A stretch of 64,000 nucleotides of DNA, taken from positions 620,001 through 684,000 of the forward strand of contig NZ_CP039432.1 in assembly GCF_005484805.1 (NCBI RefSeq), read 5' to 3'. How positions within the stretch are numbered: position 1 is the stretch's first letter; each line of letters starts with the position of its first letter. This document shows positions 56,393 to 64,000 of this stretch, in pieces. The position numbers and the translations under genes were made by a program. This stretch comes from Rhodococcus sp. SGAir0479. GTDB taxonomy: Bacteria; Actinomycetota; Actinomycetes; Mycobacteriales; Mycobacteriaceae. Below the pieces are notes generated by a model, which was given only the letters and a program-made list of their open reading frames with translations, did not search any database and was not told the origin of the DNA.

Positions 56393-56602
56393 TCAGTCGG
56401 GAGCCTCGTCGCCGGTGTCGACCACCGGCTGACGCTCCCGGTCGGCGACGTTGCCTTCGGCTCCCTCGTCCTCGCGATCCTTCTCGACCTTCTTCTCCAA
56501 GTCGTCGACCAGGCGTTCGAGATGCTCACCCGGCCGCGACGACGGCTGCGAAGGCTGCAGCGTCTGCGGCGTTTCGGTCGGGTGCTCGTCGGAGTTTCCC
56601 AC
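56393..56602 (-). CDS. Small charged protein, 69 residues, unknown
   Basis: The protein is rich in Glu, Asp, Arg and Pro. A heptad-like segment, HLERLVDDLEKKVEKDREDE (about residues 27-46), predicts a short coiled coil, with disordered ends. The GTG at 56602 has GAGGAGA about 9 nt upstream. It is the last gene of a three-gene minus-strand group (57338 to 56393). It ends 11 nt from the stop of the divergent-type binding protein gene, in convergent orientation. Function unknown. Confidence 0.6.
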   Translation of the reverse strand: MGNSDEHPTETPQTLQPSQPSSRPGEHLERLVDDLEKKVEKDREDEGAEGNVADRERQPVVDTGDEAPD

Positions 56603-56641
56603 GATGGCCTGTCTCCTCACATCGTCATGGCACGTTCGGTC

Positions 56642-57118
56642 TCAACCGCCGGCGGGCGACGGGTCGAGCAGTTCAAGGGTGCGCTGCACGGCGGCGCCGT
56701 ACGCGAGGTGCGGCACCACGTCGGACATCCAGTCCGCCGCTGACCACTCGCGGGGATCGCTGATGCCCAGCACCGCGACGGGCACGTCGGCCGCGGCCAT
56801 CGCGGCAAGTCCGGTGAGCACCGAGCCGCGCGCCGTGGCCGGGCGAAAACCGGCGGCGCGAACGTGTGCGGCGACGGTTCCGAGGACCACTCCGGTGAGG
56901 ATCCCGCCCAGTGCACCCGCTGCGGTGCGCCGCGACTCCCGGGCCGCGCCGTCGCCGCCGCCGTTCCCGAACAGTGCCCCGAGCTTCTCGATGGCCGCGT
57001 CCGGCACGGTACTGGCCGGCCGCCCGCGGAGCATCATGTCGAGATAGGTAATGGTGTTCAACGCCGTCGTCCCGGCCGCGCCGGCGATCAGGCCCGCCGC
57101 GGTGGTGCGCGCATTCAC
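56642..57118 (-). CDS. Ala/Gly-rich membrane-associated protein, unknown
   Basis: The 158-residue protein starts NARTTAAGLIAGAAGTTALNTITYLDMMLRGRPAST, with a small hydrophobic helix, followed by a further Gly/Ala-rich hydrophobic segment (GALGGILTGVVLGTVAAHV) and one more (GLAAMAAADVPVAVLGI). It has two to three possible membrane helices. Such proteins occur in many actinobacteria as hypotheticals. The GTG at 57118 has GGGAGG upstream and lies 10 nt after the stop of the preceding small gene, so the two are co-transcribed. Function unknown. Confidence 0.7.
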   Translation of the reverse strand: MNARTTAAGLIAGAAGTTALNTITYLDMMLRGRPASTVPDAAIEKLGALFGNGGGDGAARESRRTAAGALGGILTGVVLGTVAAHVRAAGFRPATARGSVLTGLAAMAAADVPVAVLGISDPREWSAADWMSDVVPHLAYGAAVQRTLELLDPSPAGG

Positions 57119-57128
57119 CGCTGCCTCC

Positions 57129-57338
57129 CTACTCGGCGGCGGGTGGTACCGCGTCGGGGTCGTAGTCCTCGAGGCCGGCAGCGATCCGCTCCTGCTCGGT
57201 GCGCTTCTCGAGGTAGTCGTCCTCACCGCGGTCGGGGAACTTGCCGTGCTCGCGACGGTCCTTCGGTGCGGGCACCTGGGGGTCGATCACGTCGTCGAGG
57301 TCGGGGCTGTCGTGCCGGTCGTCCTGCTGGTCGCTCAT
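57129..57338 (-). CDS. Small acidic protein, 69 residues, unknown
   Basis: The sequence is dominated by Asp, Glu, Arg and Gln (MSDQQDDRHDSPDLDDV at the start) with a YLEKRTEQERIAAGLEDYDPD helix near the end. No hydrophobic core is evident, so it is likely disordered or partner-dependent. The ATG at 57338 has an ideal GGAGGT 5 nt upstream. It is the first gene of a three-gene group with the Ala/Gly-rich membrane protein and the charged 69-residue protein. Stress-related expression is a guess. Confidence 0.68.
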   Translation of the reverse strand: MSDQQDDRHDSPDLDDVIDPQVPAPKDRREHGKFPDRGEDDYLEKRTEQERIAAGLEDYDPDAVPPAAE

Positions 57339-57427
57339 GCGTACCTCCTGCTGTCGAGCCCGCCTGTCGGGCGTCGGTTCGACTACCCGGGGGGCGGCGG
57401 TGCCAAACACCCGGACGAACCGGGAAA

Positions 57428-58351
57428 TCAGGAGGCAAGGTGTCCGTCGGCGGTCGACGGGAACGATGCACGCAGGAAGGCGCCCAGGTCGGCCACGGCG
57501 TCGGCGGCCTCGCCCAGTACGGACGCCTGCAGGTGCGCGACGTGCCACAGGTTCGGGTACTCGACGTAGTGCAGGCCGTTGCCGGCCGTCTCGAGTTTCG
57601 CGGCCAGCTCGACGATCTGGGGGTAGAGCAACTCGCCGGTGCCCACATGGACAGCGGCGGGCGGCAGACCGCTCAGATCGCCCAACAGCGGGGCGAATCC
57701 CGGGTCGGCGGGGTCGCCGCCACCGAGATACGCCGCCGCGCACGTGTGGGCCCACCGCGAGTTGACGACCAGGTCGCGGTCGAACGGGGCCTCTTTCGAT
57801 CCCGGGTCGACCCACGGCGAGATGAGCGCGAGCGCGGCGGGGTGCAGCTGCTCGGCGTCGACCAGCCGACGGGCGGTCGCCAGACCGAGCCCGCCGCCCG
57901 CCGAGTCACCGGCCAGTGCGACGCGATCCGCCGAGAATCCGTGGTCCGCGACCAGTTCCCGGAACGCGGCGACCGCGTCCTCGAGCCCCGCCGGGTACGG
58001 GTGCTCGGGCGCGAGACGATAGTCGAGCGTGTAGACCACGCTCGCGGACTCGCGGGCCAGGTGCGCCGCGAGCGATCGGTGCGTCGCGAGCGATCCGATC
58101 GTGTACGCGCCGCCGTGCAGGTACAGCACCGCGGTCGGCCGATCGGTGGCGCCGACGGTGATCCGCTCGGCCGGCCGGCCCGCGAGAGTCGTTCGGTGCG
58201 TGACGGTTCCGTCGGGCAGCCACTGGATCGGTGCGGCCAGGTCGAGCAGCGCCCGCTGCACCCGGTACGGCAGACTGGCGTTGAGCGCCAGCCGGTAGAA
58301 CGGCTTCAACGACGCCGCGACCAGGGGCAGCGGGAGCTGGATCGACCTCAT
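57428..58351 (-). CDS. Hormone-sensitive-lipase-family esterase (LipR-like)
   Basis: The 307-residue alpha/beta hydrolase has the HGGAY oxyanion motif (near residue 79), nucleophile Ser in GDSAGGG (near 147), an Asp in the late strand and a His in the NLWHV segment. This is the HSL family (acetyl hydrolases, LipR/Aes). It is the third gene of the monooxygenase operon: a Baeyer-Villiger enzyme makes esters, and an esterase then cleaves them. The ATG at 58351 lies 11 nt after the SDR stop. Confidence 0.88.
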   Translation of the reverse strand: MRSIQLPLPLVAASLKPFYRLALNASLPYRVQRALLDLAAPIQWLPDGTVTHRTTLAGRPAERITVGATDRPTAVLYLHGGAYTIGSLATHRSLAAHLARESASVVYTLDYRLAPEHPYPAGLEDAVAAFRELVADHGFSADRVALAGDSAGGGLGLATARRLVDAEQLHPAALALISPWVDPGSKEAPFDRDLVVNSRWAHTCAAAYLGGGDPADPGFAPLLGDLSGLPPAAVHVGTGELLYPQIVELAAKLETAGNGLHYVEYPNLWHVAHLQASVLGEAADAVADLGAFLRASFPSTADGHLAS

Positions 58352-58362
58352 GCGTACGCCTT

Positions 58363-59193
58363 TCAGTGCGCCTTGGGCAGGACGCGGGCGGTGACCGTTG
58401 CGACCACCCGCTGGTAGCTCGGGCCGACGATCCGCACCCAGGCGTCGAGGAACTTGGCGTCCGCGCCGATCAGGACCCGCGCTTTGTTCTTGCGCACGCC
58501 GTTCACGATCGTCTTCGCCGCATCCTCGGGGGTGGTGCGCGCGAGCCGCTTGTCGAAGAACTGCGCGAACGTCACCTGGTCGTCGCCGTCCGGCACCGCG
58601 GCGTTGCGGGCGATCGCGGTCTTGATCCCGCCCGGGTGCACGCACGTCACCTGCACCGGATGCTTCGCGATGAGCATCTCCTGCCGCAGCGACTCGGTGA
58701 AACCGCGGACCGCGAACTTGGCTGCGTTGTAGGCACTCTGGCCCGGAATCGACAGCAGGCCGAACAGGCTCGACACGTTCACGAGATGCCCGTCACCGGA
58801 CGCGATCAGGTGCGGCAGGAACGCCTTGGTCCCGTTGACGACGCCCCAGAAGTCGACGTCGACGATGCGCTCGATGTCCTTGAACTCCGAACGCTCCACC
58901 TCGCCGTGGAAGGCGATGCCGGCGTTGTTGTAGACCTGGTTCACCTTGCCGAAGTGGGCCACCACCGCGTCCGCGTACGCGAGGACGGCCTCGCGCTGGG
59001 TGACGTCGAGATGATCGGACTTGACCTGCGCGCCCAGCGCCTCCACCTGGCGGACGGTCTCCGCCAACCCCGCCGAATCCATGTCGGAGAGCGCGAGTTT
59101 CGCGCCCTGCCCGGCGAGGTGGAGTGCGAGTGCGCGGCCGATGCCCGAACCGGCGCCGGTGATGACGCAGACCCTGTCCTTGAACTCGCTCAC
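58363..59193 (-). CDS. Short-chain dehydrogenase/reductase (SadH-like)
   Basis: The 276-residue SDR has the TGAGSGIG nucleotide loop (residues 12-19), the NNAG motif, Ser in VNVSSLFG, and YxxxK in SAYNAAKFA (Tyr near 155). The GTG at 59193 overlaps the monooxygenase stop (GTGA), so the two proteins are co-translated. The sequence resembles SadH of the mycobacterial mymA operon. It probably oxidises an alcohol or reduces a ketone, either supplying the ketone to the monooxygenase or handling the product. Confidence 0.92.
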   Translation of the reverse strand: MSEFKDRVCVITGAGSGIGRALALHLAGQGAKLALSDMDSAGLAETVRQVEALGAQVKSDHLDVTQREAVLAYADAVVAHFGKVNQVYNNAGIAFHGEVERSEFKDIERIVDVDFWGVVNGTKAFLPHLIASGDGHLVNVSSLFGLLSIPGQSAYNAAKFAVRGFTESLRQEMLIAKHPVQVTCVHPGGIKTAIARNAAVPDGDDQVTFAQFFDKRLARTTPEDAAKTIVNGVRKNKARVLIGADAKFLDAWVRIVGPSYQRVVATVTARVLPKAH

Positions 59194-60791
59194 TGTGCTG
59201 CCACCTTGTCGTCGTCGAGATCGGACAGTTCGGCGTCCACGGAGTCGGCCGCGGCGGTCTGCGCGCTCACCGCGGGAGCGGGCAGGTCGCCGGCGGCGAC
59301 GCTGCGGTAGGCGCCCAGGTCGAACTGCTTGGTCATGTTCCGGAACTCGAACGTGAAGCCCGGCCACAGCGTGGTGTTGTTGCCGTGCTTGTCGAGATAC
59401 CAGCTGGCGCAACCGCCGTTGTTCCACACGCTCTTCGAGAGCTTGGACTGCAGCTCCCGGTTGTACGCGTCCTGCGCATCCTTGCGGACCTCGACCGTGG
59501 CGAGGTCGTAGCGTTCGATCACCTTGATCGCGTCGACCACGTAGTTCACCTGCGACTCGATCATGAACACCATCGAGCTGTGCCCCAGGCCGGTGTTGGG
59601 GCCGACCAGGAAGAACATGTTGGGGAAGTTCGCGATGGCCGAACCCTTGTACCCCTGCTGGCCGCCCTCGTCGAACGTCTGCGCGAGGGACCGACCGTCC
59701 TTGCCGAAGATGCCGGCGAACGTGGGGGAGTCGGTGACGTGGAAACCGGTGGCGACGACGATCGCATCGACCTCACGCTCGACCCCGTTGCGGTCGACGA
59801 TGGAGTTCTTGCGAACCTCGGCGATGCCGTCGGTGACGACGTCGACGTTCGGCTGCGCGAGCGCCGGGTAGTAGTTGTTGGAGATCAGCATGCGCTTGCA
59901 GCCGATCTGGAAGTTCGGGGTGACCTTGCGGCGCAGTTCCCGGTCCTTGATCTGCCGGCGCAGATGCCGCTCGGCCGCGAACTGCAGCGGCTTCATGAAG
60001 ATCGGGGCCTTGGCGAGACCGACCACCTGGGTCTCGCGCATCCAGTAGATCCCGGTGCGGCAAAGCTTCTGGAAGCCCGGCACGTACTTGAACGCCAGGT
60101 GCTCGGCCTTGGTGTACTCGCGGTCGGCGCGCGGCAGGATCCACGGCGCGGTCCGCTGGTACACGTCGAGCTTGCCGGCGGTCTTCGCGAGCTGCGGGAC
60201 GATCTGGATGGCGGAGGCGCCGGTGCCGATCACGGCGATCCGCTTACCGTCGAGCGTGGCGTCGTGATTCCACTGTGCGGAGTGGAAGATCTCGCCCTCG
60301 AACCCCTCGATGCCCGCGATGTCGGGCAGGGACGGCTCGCACAGCGCGCCGACGGCCGCGACGACGACCTTCGCGACGAAGTCGCCCTTCGAGGTGCGCA
60401 CCTCCCAGTGCGCGCTCTCGTCGTTCCAGTGCGCCGACTCCACCTCGCACCCGAAGACGTGCTTGTCGAGCACGTCGAACTTGCGGGCCACGGACGAGAT
60501 GTAGTTCTGGATCTCCGGCTGCGGCGAGAACGAGCGCGTCCACTCGGGATTGAGCGCGAAGGAGTACGAGTAGAGGTGGGACGGCACGTCGCACGCGGCC
60601 CCGGGGTACGTGTTGTCGCGCCACGTACCGCCGACGTCGTTGCCCCGTTCGAGCACGAGGAAGTCGTGCTTGCCCTCCTGGACCAGCTTGATAGCAGCGC
60701 CGAGGCCCGCGAAGCCGCTACCGATGATCAGTGTGTCGACCTGGCGCGGGGACGCGGCCCGGGCGGAAGTATCTGTGACTGGGAGACTCAT
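59190..60791 (-). CDS. Baeyer-Villiger-type flavin monooxygenase (MymA/EthA-like)
   Basis: The 533-residue enzyme has an FAD loop GSGFAGLG (24-31), the Baeyer-Villiger fingerprint F-x-G-x3-H-x3-W (FEGEIFHSAQW) and the NADPH loop GTGASAIQIV. It should insert oxygen into a ketone to form an ester or lactone using NADPH and O2. The C-terminus is Asp/Ala-rich. It leads the operon with SDR and esterase genes and is divergent from a TetR gene whose operators lie in the 69-nt gap. The ATG is at 60791. Confidence 0.94.
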   Translation of the reverse strand: MSLPVTDTSARAASPRQVDTLIIGSGFAGLGAAIKLVQEGKHDFLVLERGNDVGGTWRDNTYPGAACDVPSHLYSYSFALNPEWTRSFSPQPEIQNYISSVARKFDVLDKHVFGCEVESAHWNDESAHWEVRTSKGDFVAKVVVAAVGALCEPSLPDIAGIEGFEGEIFHSAQWNHDATLDGKRIAVIGTGASAIQIVPQLAKTAGKLDVYQRTAPWILPRADREYTKAEHLAFKYVPGFQKLCRTGIYWMRETQVVGLAKAPIFMKPLQFAAERHLRRQIKDRELRRKVTPNFQIGCKRMLISNNYYPALAQPNVDVVTDGIAEVRKNSIVDRNGVEREVDAIVVATGFHVTDSPTFAGIFGKDGRSLAQTFDEGGQQGYKGSAIANFPNMFFLVGPNTGLGHSSMVFMIESQVNYVVDAIKVIERYDLATVEVRKDAQDAYNRELQSKLSKSVWNNGGCASWYLDKHGNNTTLWPGFTFEFRNMTKQFDLGAYRSVAAGDLPAPAVSAQTAAADSVDAELSDLDDDKVAAQ

Positions 60792-60810
60792 GTAAGGGAG
60801 CGTAGGGCCT

Positions 60811-60829
60811 TATTGATCGGCAGTCAATA
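60811..60829. promoter_or_regulatory. Operator site 1, TATTGA-N7-TCAATA
   Basis: A perfect 19-bp inverted repeat with 6-bp arms lies in the divergent gap between the monooxygenase and TetR genes. A related site follows 21 bp later. Confidence 0.65.
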
Positions 60830-60831
60830 GT

Positions 60832-60850
60832 TGTTGACCGCCGTTCAGTA
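60832..60850. promoter_or_regulatory. Operator site 2, TGTTGA-N7-TCAGTA
   Basis: This near-palindrome has the same layout and spacer as site 1 and starts exactly 21 bp after it (two helical turns), so two TetR dimers could bind on the same face. Confidence 0.6.
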
Positions 60851-60860
60851 AGGTGGGGGC

Positions 60861-61475
60861 ATGGATGCCGCCGTGAAACGCACGCGCCTCAGCCCGGCGG
60901 AGAGGCGGGCGCAGCTGATCGACCTGGGCGTCAGGATGCTCGCCGAACGCTCCCTCGAACAGATCTCGGTCGAGGACATCGCCGATCAGGCCGGTGTCTC
61001 GCGCGGGCTGCTGTTCCACTACTTCACGTCCAAGCACGACTTCCATGTCGCCATCGTGCGCCACACCAGTGCGGAAATGCTCGCCCGCACCGCGCCCGAC
61101 CTCGAACTCGCGCCGCTCGAGATCCTCCGGGACGTGATGGCGTCGTACGTCGACTACGTCTCCGAGAATCGCGACACGTACGTCTCGCTGCTGCGGGGGA
61201 CAGCCAGTGGGGACCCCGACATGCGGGAAGTCTTCGAGGAGACGCGAGGCGAGATGGCCCGCCGGGTGATCGACCAGCTGCCGACGCTCGGCATCGACCC
61301 CGACGCGCGGACCGCGCTGTCGGTGCGAGGCTGGATCGCGTTCGTCGAGGAAGCCACCATCACGTGGCTCCGTTCCCCGGACATCCCGCGCGACGAACTG
61401 ATCGAGCTGCTGGTGACGGCGCTGCCCGCCGTCGCCCTCGGTGCGGGCGCCGCGGCGGCGCTGCTCGGCGGCTGA
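60861..61475 (+). CDS. TetR-family regulator of the monooxygenase operon
   Basis: The 204-residue protein has a clear N-terminal TetR domain: RRAQLIDLGVRMLAERSLEQISVEDIADQAGVSRGLLFHYFTSKHDFHVAIVR, with the FHYFTSK recognition segment. The C-terminal domain is a ligand pocket of unknown specificity. It is transcribed away from the monooxygenase-SDR-esterase operon, and two tandem operator-like repeats fill the gap, which fits repression of both directions. The ATG at 60861 follows an AAGGTGGGGG stretch. A strong bidirectional terminator lies downstream. Confidence 0.92.
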   Translation: MDAAVKRTRLSPAERRAQLIDLGVRMLAERSLEQISVEDIADQAGVSRGLLFHYFTSKHDFHVAIVRHTSAEMLARTAPDLELAPLEILRDVMASYVDYVSENRDTYVSLLRGTASGDPDMREVFEETRGEMARRVIDQLPTLGIDPDARTALSVRGWIAFVEEATITWLRSPDIPRDELIELLVTALPAVALGAGAAAALLGG

Positions 61476-61532
61476 CCGGCTCCCCGGGTTTCGCGCACTC
61501 GGCGCGGCGCCGGCGGGTTTGCCGGACGCACG

Positions 61533-61573
61533 ACAGCGGCCCGTCCACTCGTGACGAGTGGACGGGCCGCTGT
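61533..61573. terminator. Bidirectional terminator between tetR and kgd
   Basis: A perfect 19-bp stem (61533-61551 with 61555-61573) closes on a TGA loop between convergent genes, 57 and 24 nt from the two stop codons. Confidence 0.88.
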
Positions 61574-61596
61574 GATGTCTCAGCCGGGCAGGCGGA

Positions 61597-64000
61597 TCAC
61601 TTCGTGGGCGTGAACGCCGCGTCGATGATCTCCTGCTGCTCGACGGCGTGGACCTTGCTCGAGCCCGACGACGGCGCCGACATCGCGCGACGCGAGACAC
61701 GCTTGATGCCGCTGAGCTTCTCGGGCAGCAGTTCCGGCAGCGCCAGGCCGAGGAACGGCCATGCACCCTGGTTCGCCGGCTCCTCCTGGACCCAGAAGAA
61801 CTCGCCGACGTTGGGGTAGCGGTCCAGCGTCTCGGCGATGCGGCGACGCGGGATCGGGTACAGCTGCTCGATCCGGACGATCGCGACGTCGTCGCGGTTC
61901 TCCTTCTGCTTCTTCGCCAGCAGTTCCCAGTAGATCTTGCCGGACGTCAGCAGCACCCGCTTGACCTTCGAGCGGTCGCCGCCCTCGGTGTCGAACGTGG
62001 GCTCCTCGAACACCGAACGGAACTTGCCGGTGGTGAAGTCCTCGAGGTTGCTGACCGCGGCCTTGTTGCGCAGCATCGACTTGGGCGTGAACACCACGAG
62101 CGGGCGGCGGATGCCGTCGAGGTGGTGACGACGCAGCAGGTGGAAGTAGCTGGCCGGGGTCGACGGCATCGCGACCGTCATCGAGCCCTCGGCGCACAGC
62201 TGCAGGAACCGCTCGATGCGGCCGGACGTGTGGTCCGGGCCCTGGCCCTCGTGGCCGTGCGGCAGCAGCAGCACGACGTCGGACAGCTGGCCCCACTTGG
62301 CCTCACCGGACGAGATGAACTCGTCGATGATGGTCTGGGCGCCGTTGACGAAGTCGCCGAACTGCGCCTCCCACAGCACCAGGGCGTCGGGGTTGCCGAC
62401 CGAGTAGCCGTACTCGAAGCCCAGGCCCGCGAACTCGGTCAGTGCCGAGTCGTACACCAGGAACTTGCCGCCGTTGTCGGCCTCCGCCGCGAGCTCCGCG
62501 ATGGGGTTGTACTCGTCGCCGGTCTTGCGGTCGATGAGCACCGAGTGGCGCTGCGTGAACGTGCCGCGGCGCGAGTCCTGGCCGGCCAGGCGCACCAGTG
62601 CGCCCTGTTCGGCGAGCGAACCGAACGCGAGGAGCTCGGCGAAGGCCCAGTCGATGTGACCCTCGCGGGACATCTCCCGGCGCTTCTCGATGACCGGCTT
62701 GACGCGCGGGTGCACCGTGAAACCGTCGGGGACGTTGACGAATGCGTCACCGATGCGGGCGAGCGTCGCGGCGTCGACGGCCGTGGTCAGGCGTGCCGGC
62801 GGGGTCTGGTCCAGCTCCACCGACTCCGACGGTTCCGGTTTGAACTTCTCGAGCTCACGGACCTCGTTGAACACCCGCTCGAGCTGACCCTGGTAGTCAC
62901 GCAGGGCGTCTTCGGCTTCCTTGAGCGAGATGTCGCCGCGGCCGATCAGGGCCTCGGTGTAGCTCTTGCGGACGCTGCGCTTGGTGTCGATCAGGTCGTA
63001 CATCGCCGGCTGCGTCATCGACGGGTCGTCGCCCTCGTTGTGACCGCGACGGCGGTAGCAGATGAGGTCGATGATGACGTCCTTGCCGAACTTCTCACGG
63101 AAGTCGACGGCGAGCTGCGCCACCCAGACACAGGCCTCGGGGTCGTCGCCGTTGACGTGGAAGATCGGCGCGCCGATCATCTTGGCGACGTCGGTGCAGT
63201 ACTCGGACGAACGCGAGTGCTCCGGGGCGGTGGTGAAGCCGACCTGGTTGTTGACGACGACGTGCACGGTGCCACCGGTGCGGTAGCCGCGCAGCAGCGC
63301 CAGGTTCAGGGTCTCGGCCACGACACCCTGGCCGGCGAACGCCGCGTCACCGTGGAGCATGAGCGGCATGACCGTGAAGCCGTCCTGGCCCTTGTCCAGG
63401 ATGTCCTGCTTGGCGCGGACGAGGCCCTCGAGGACCGGGTCCACCGCCTCGAGGTGCGACGGGTTCGCGGTCAGCGACACCTTGATGTCGTTCTCGCCGA
63501 ACATTTGGATGTAGGTGCCCTCGGCGCCCAGGTGGTACTTCACGTCGCCGGAGCCGTGTGCGGCGGCCGGGTTCATGTTGCCCTCGAACTCGGTGAAGAT
63601 CTTCGAGTAGGGCTTGCCGACGATGTTCGCCAGCACGTTGAGGCGACCGCGGTGCGGCATACCGATGACGACCTCGTCGAGGCTGTGCTCGGCGGCCTGG
63701 TCGATGATCGCGTCCATCATCGGGATGACGGACTCGGCACCCTCGAGCGAGAACCGCTTCTGCCCGACGTACTTGGTCTGCAGGAAGGTCTCGAACGCCT
63801 CGGCGGCGTTGAGCTTGCTCAGGATGTACTTCTGCTGCGCGACCGTCGGCTTGACGTGCTTGGCCTCGACCCGCTCCTGCAGCCAGGACTGCTGCTCGGG
63901 CTCGAGGATGTGGGTGTACTCGACGCCGATGTGGCGGCAGTACGCGTCCCGCAGGATCGACAGCACGTCGCGCAGCTTCATCCGCGCCTGGCCGTGGAAG
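61597..64000 (-). CDS. kgd: Multifunctional 2-oxoglutarate metabolism enzyme Kgd (SucA-like), C-terminal part
   Basis: The last 801 or so codons are present; the 5' end lies beyond base 64000. The in-frame ATG at 63981 is internal, because the frame continues upstream as FHGQAR. This part covers the ThDP-dependent E1 domains: [37 protein letters not shown] (ThDP/Mg site), [11 protein letters not shown], and the C-terminal transketolase-like half with [20 protein letters not shown] and [24 protein letters not shown]. The mycolata enzyme also carries an N-terminal succinyltransferase domain and acts as decarboxylase, carboligase or 2-oxoglutarate dehydrogenase. A terminator follows. Confidence 0.95.
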   Translation of the reverse strand, partial: FHGQARMKLRDVLSILRDAYCRHIGVEYTHILEPEQQSWLQERVEAKHVKPTVAQQKYILSKLNAAEAFETFLQTKYVGQKRFSLEGAESVIPMMDAIIDQAAEHSLDEVVIGMPHRGRLNVLANIVGKPYSKIFTEFEGNMNPAAAHGSGDVKYHLGAEGTYIQMFGENDIKVSLTANPSHLEAVDPVLEGLVRAKQDILDKGQDGFTVMPLMLHGDAAFAGQGVVAETLNLALLRGYRTGGTVHVVVNNQVGFTTAPEHSRSSEYCTDVAKMIGAPIFHVNGDDPEACVWVAQLAVDFREKFGKDVIIDLICYRRRGHNEGDDPSMTQPAMYDLIDTKRSVRKSYTEALIGRGDISLKEAEDALRDYQGQLERVFNEVRELEKFKPEPSESVELDQTPPARLTTAVDAATLARIGDAFVNVPDGFTVHPRVKPVIEKRREMSREGHIDWAFAELLAFGSLAEQGALVRLAGQDSRRGTFTQRHSVLIDRKTGDEYNPIAELAAEADNGGKFLVYDSALTEFAGLGFEYGYSVGNPDALVLWEAQFGDFVNGAQTIIDEFISSGEAKWGQLSDVVLLLPHGHEGQGPDHTSGRIERFLQLCAEGSMTVAMPSTPASYFHLLRRHHLDGIRRPLVVFTPKSMLRNKAAVSNLEDFTTGKFRSVFEEPTFDTEGGDRSKVKRVLLTSGKIYWELLAKKQKENRDDVAIVRIEQLYPIPRRRIAETLDRYPNVGEFFWVQEEPANQGAWPFLGLALPELLPEKLSGIKRVSRRAMSAPSSGSSKVHAVEQQEIIDAAFTPTK

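Noticed and set aside
59190-60791. Identification of the monooxygenase as EthA
   Set aside because: The fingerprint fits Baeyer-Villiger enzymes in general, but the SDR/esterase context favours a MymA-like role, and there is no EthR-type order.

Overview
The window is chromosomal DNA from a high-GC, mycolic-acid-type actinomycete, most likely Rhodococcus or a close relative. The main evidence is a gene order that parallels the Mycobacterium tuberculosis Rv1160-Rv1248c block: mutT2, typA, lpqW, mshB, fbiC, fdxC, dapC, pruA/putB, fadD36, dapD/dapE, LOG pair, fadD6, folP2, gpgS, tagA, DUF3117, glgM/glgC, Rv1220c, sigE-rseA-htrA-tatB, mrp, Rv1230c-Rv1234, kgd. Mycothiol (mshB), F420 (fbiC) and methylglucose-lipopolysaccharide precursor (gpgS) genes fit this lineage. 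The species call rests on memory of gene order and protein families; no search was run. No tRNA, rRNA, CRISPR array, insertion sequence or prophage was seen.

Layout. 1-12.4 kb: end of mutT2, a lysine-rich Cys protein, typA, lpqW-mshB (overlapping), two small proteins, fbiC, a metallo-beta-lactamase-fold protein, a ThDP enzyme and ferredoxin fdxC. 12.4-17.7 kb: dapC, proline catabolism (pruA-putB) and fadD36. 17.7-23.7 kb: accessory lipid and small-molecule metabolism (3-hydroxyacyl-CoA dehydrogenase, MDR reductase, TauD-type dioxygenase with its TetR, crotonase, amino-acid permease). 23.7-36.4 kb: lysine/peptidoglycan genes dapD/dapE, two LOG genes, fadD6-folP2-gpgS, tagA, glgM/glgC and a methyltransferase. 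36.6-39.8 kb: envelope-stress cluster sigE-rseA-htrA-tatB. 39.9-45.8 kb: mrp, a lytic transglycosylase, a PRC/MgtE_N/CBS protein with a DUF1003 partner, a CoA-ester lyase and a stress protein. 45.7-51.9 kb: MFS exporter, SUFU-like protein, PHP phosphatase, malic enzyme, epoxide-hydrolase-like protein. 51.8-56.4 kb: an OpuC/ProU-type osmoprotectant ABC system plus a second, divergent binding protein. 56.4-61.5 kb: three small genes and a mymA-like operon (Baeyer-Villiger monooxygenase, SDR, esterase) divergent from a TetR. 61.6-64 kb: kgd, running off the right edge.

The best-supported regulatory signals are two tandem 19-bp inverted repeats spaced 21 bp apart between the monooxygenase operon and its TetR; a 16-bp inverted repeat in front of tetR-tauD; two palindromes in front of malic enzyme, one covering the inferred -10; an ECF-type promoter before sigE; and many strong hairpin terminators. 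Many genes have a TAnnnT-like -10 only 6-8 nt before the start codon, suggesting leaderless mRNAs. I found no wholly unprecedented multi-gene machine. The most novel-looking items are the mymA-like operon with its operators, the malic-enzyme leader, the unmatched OpuCC-like protein and several small conserved-looking proteins.
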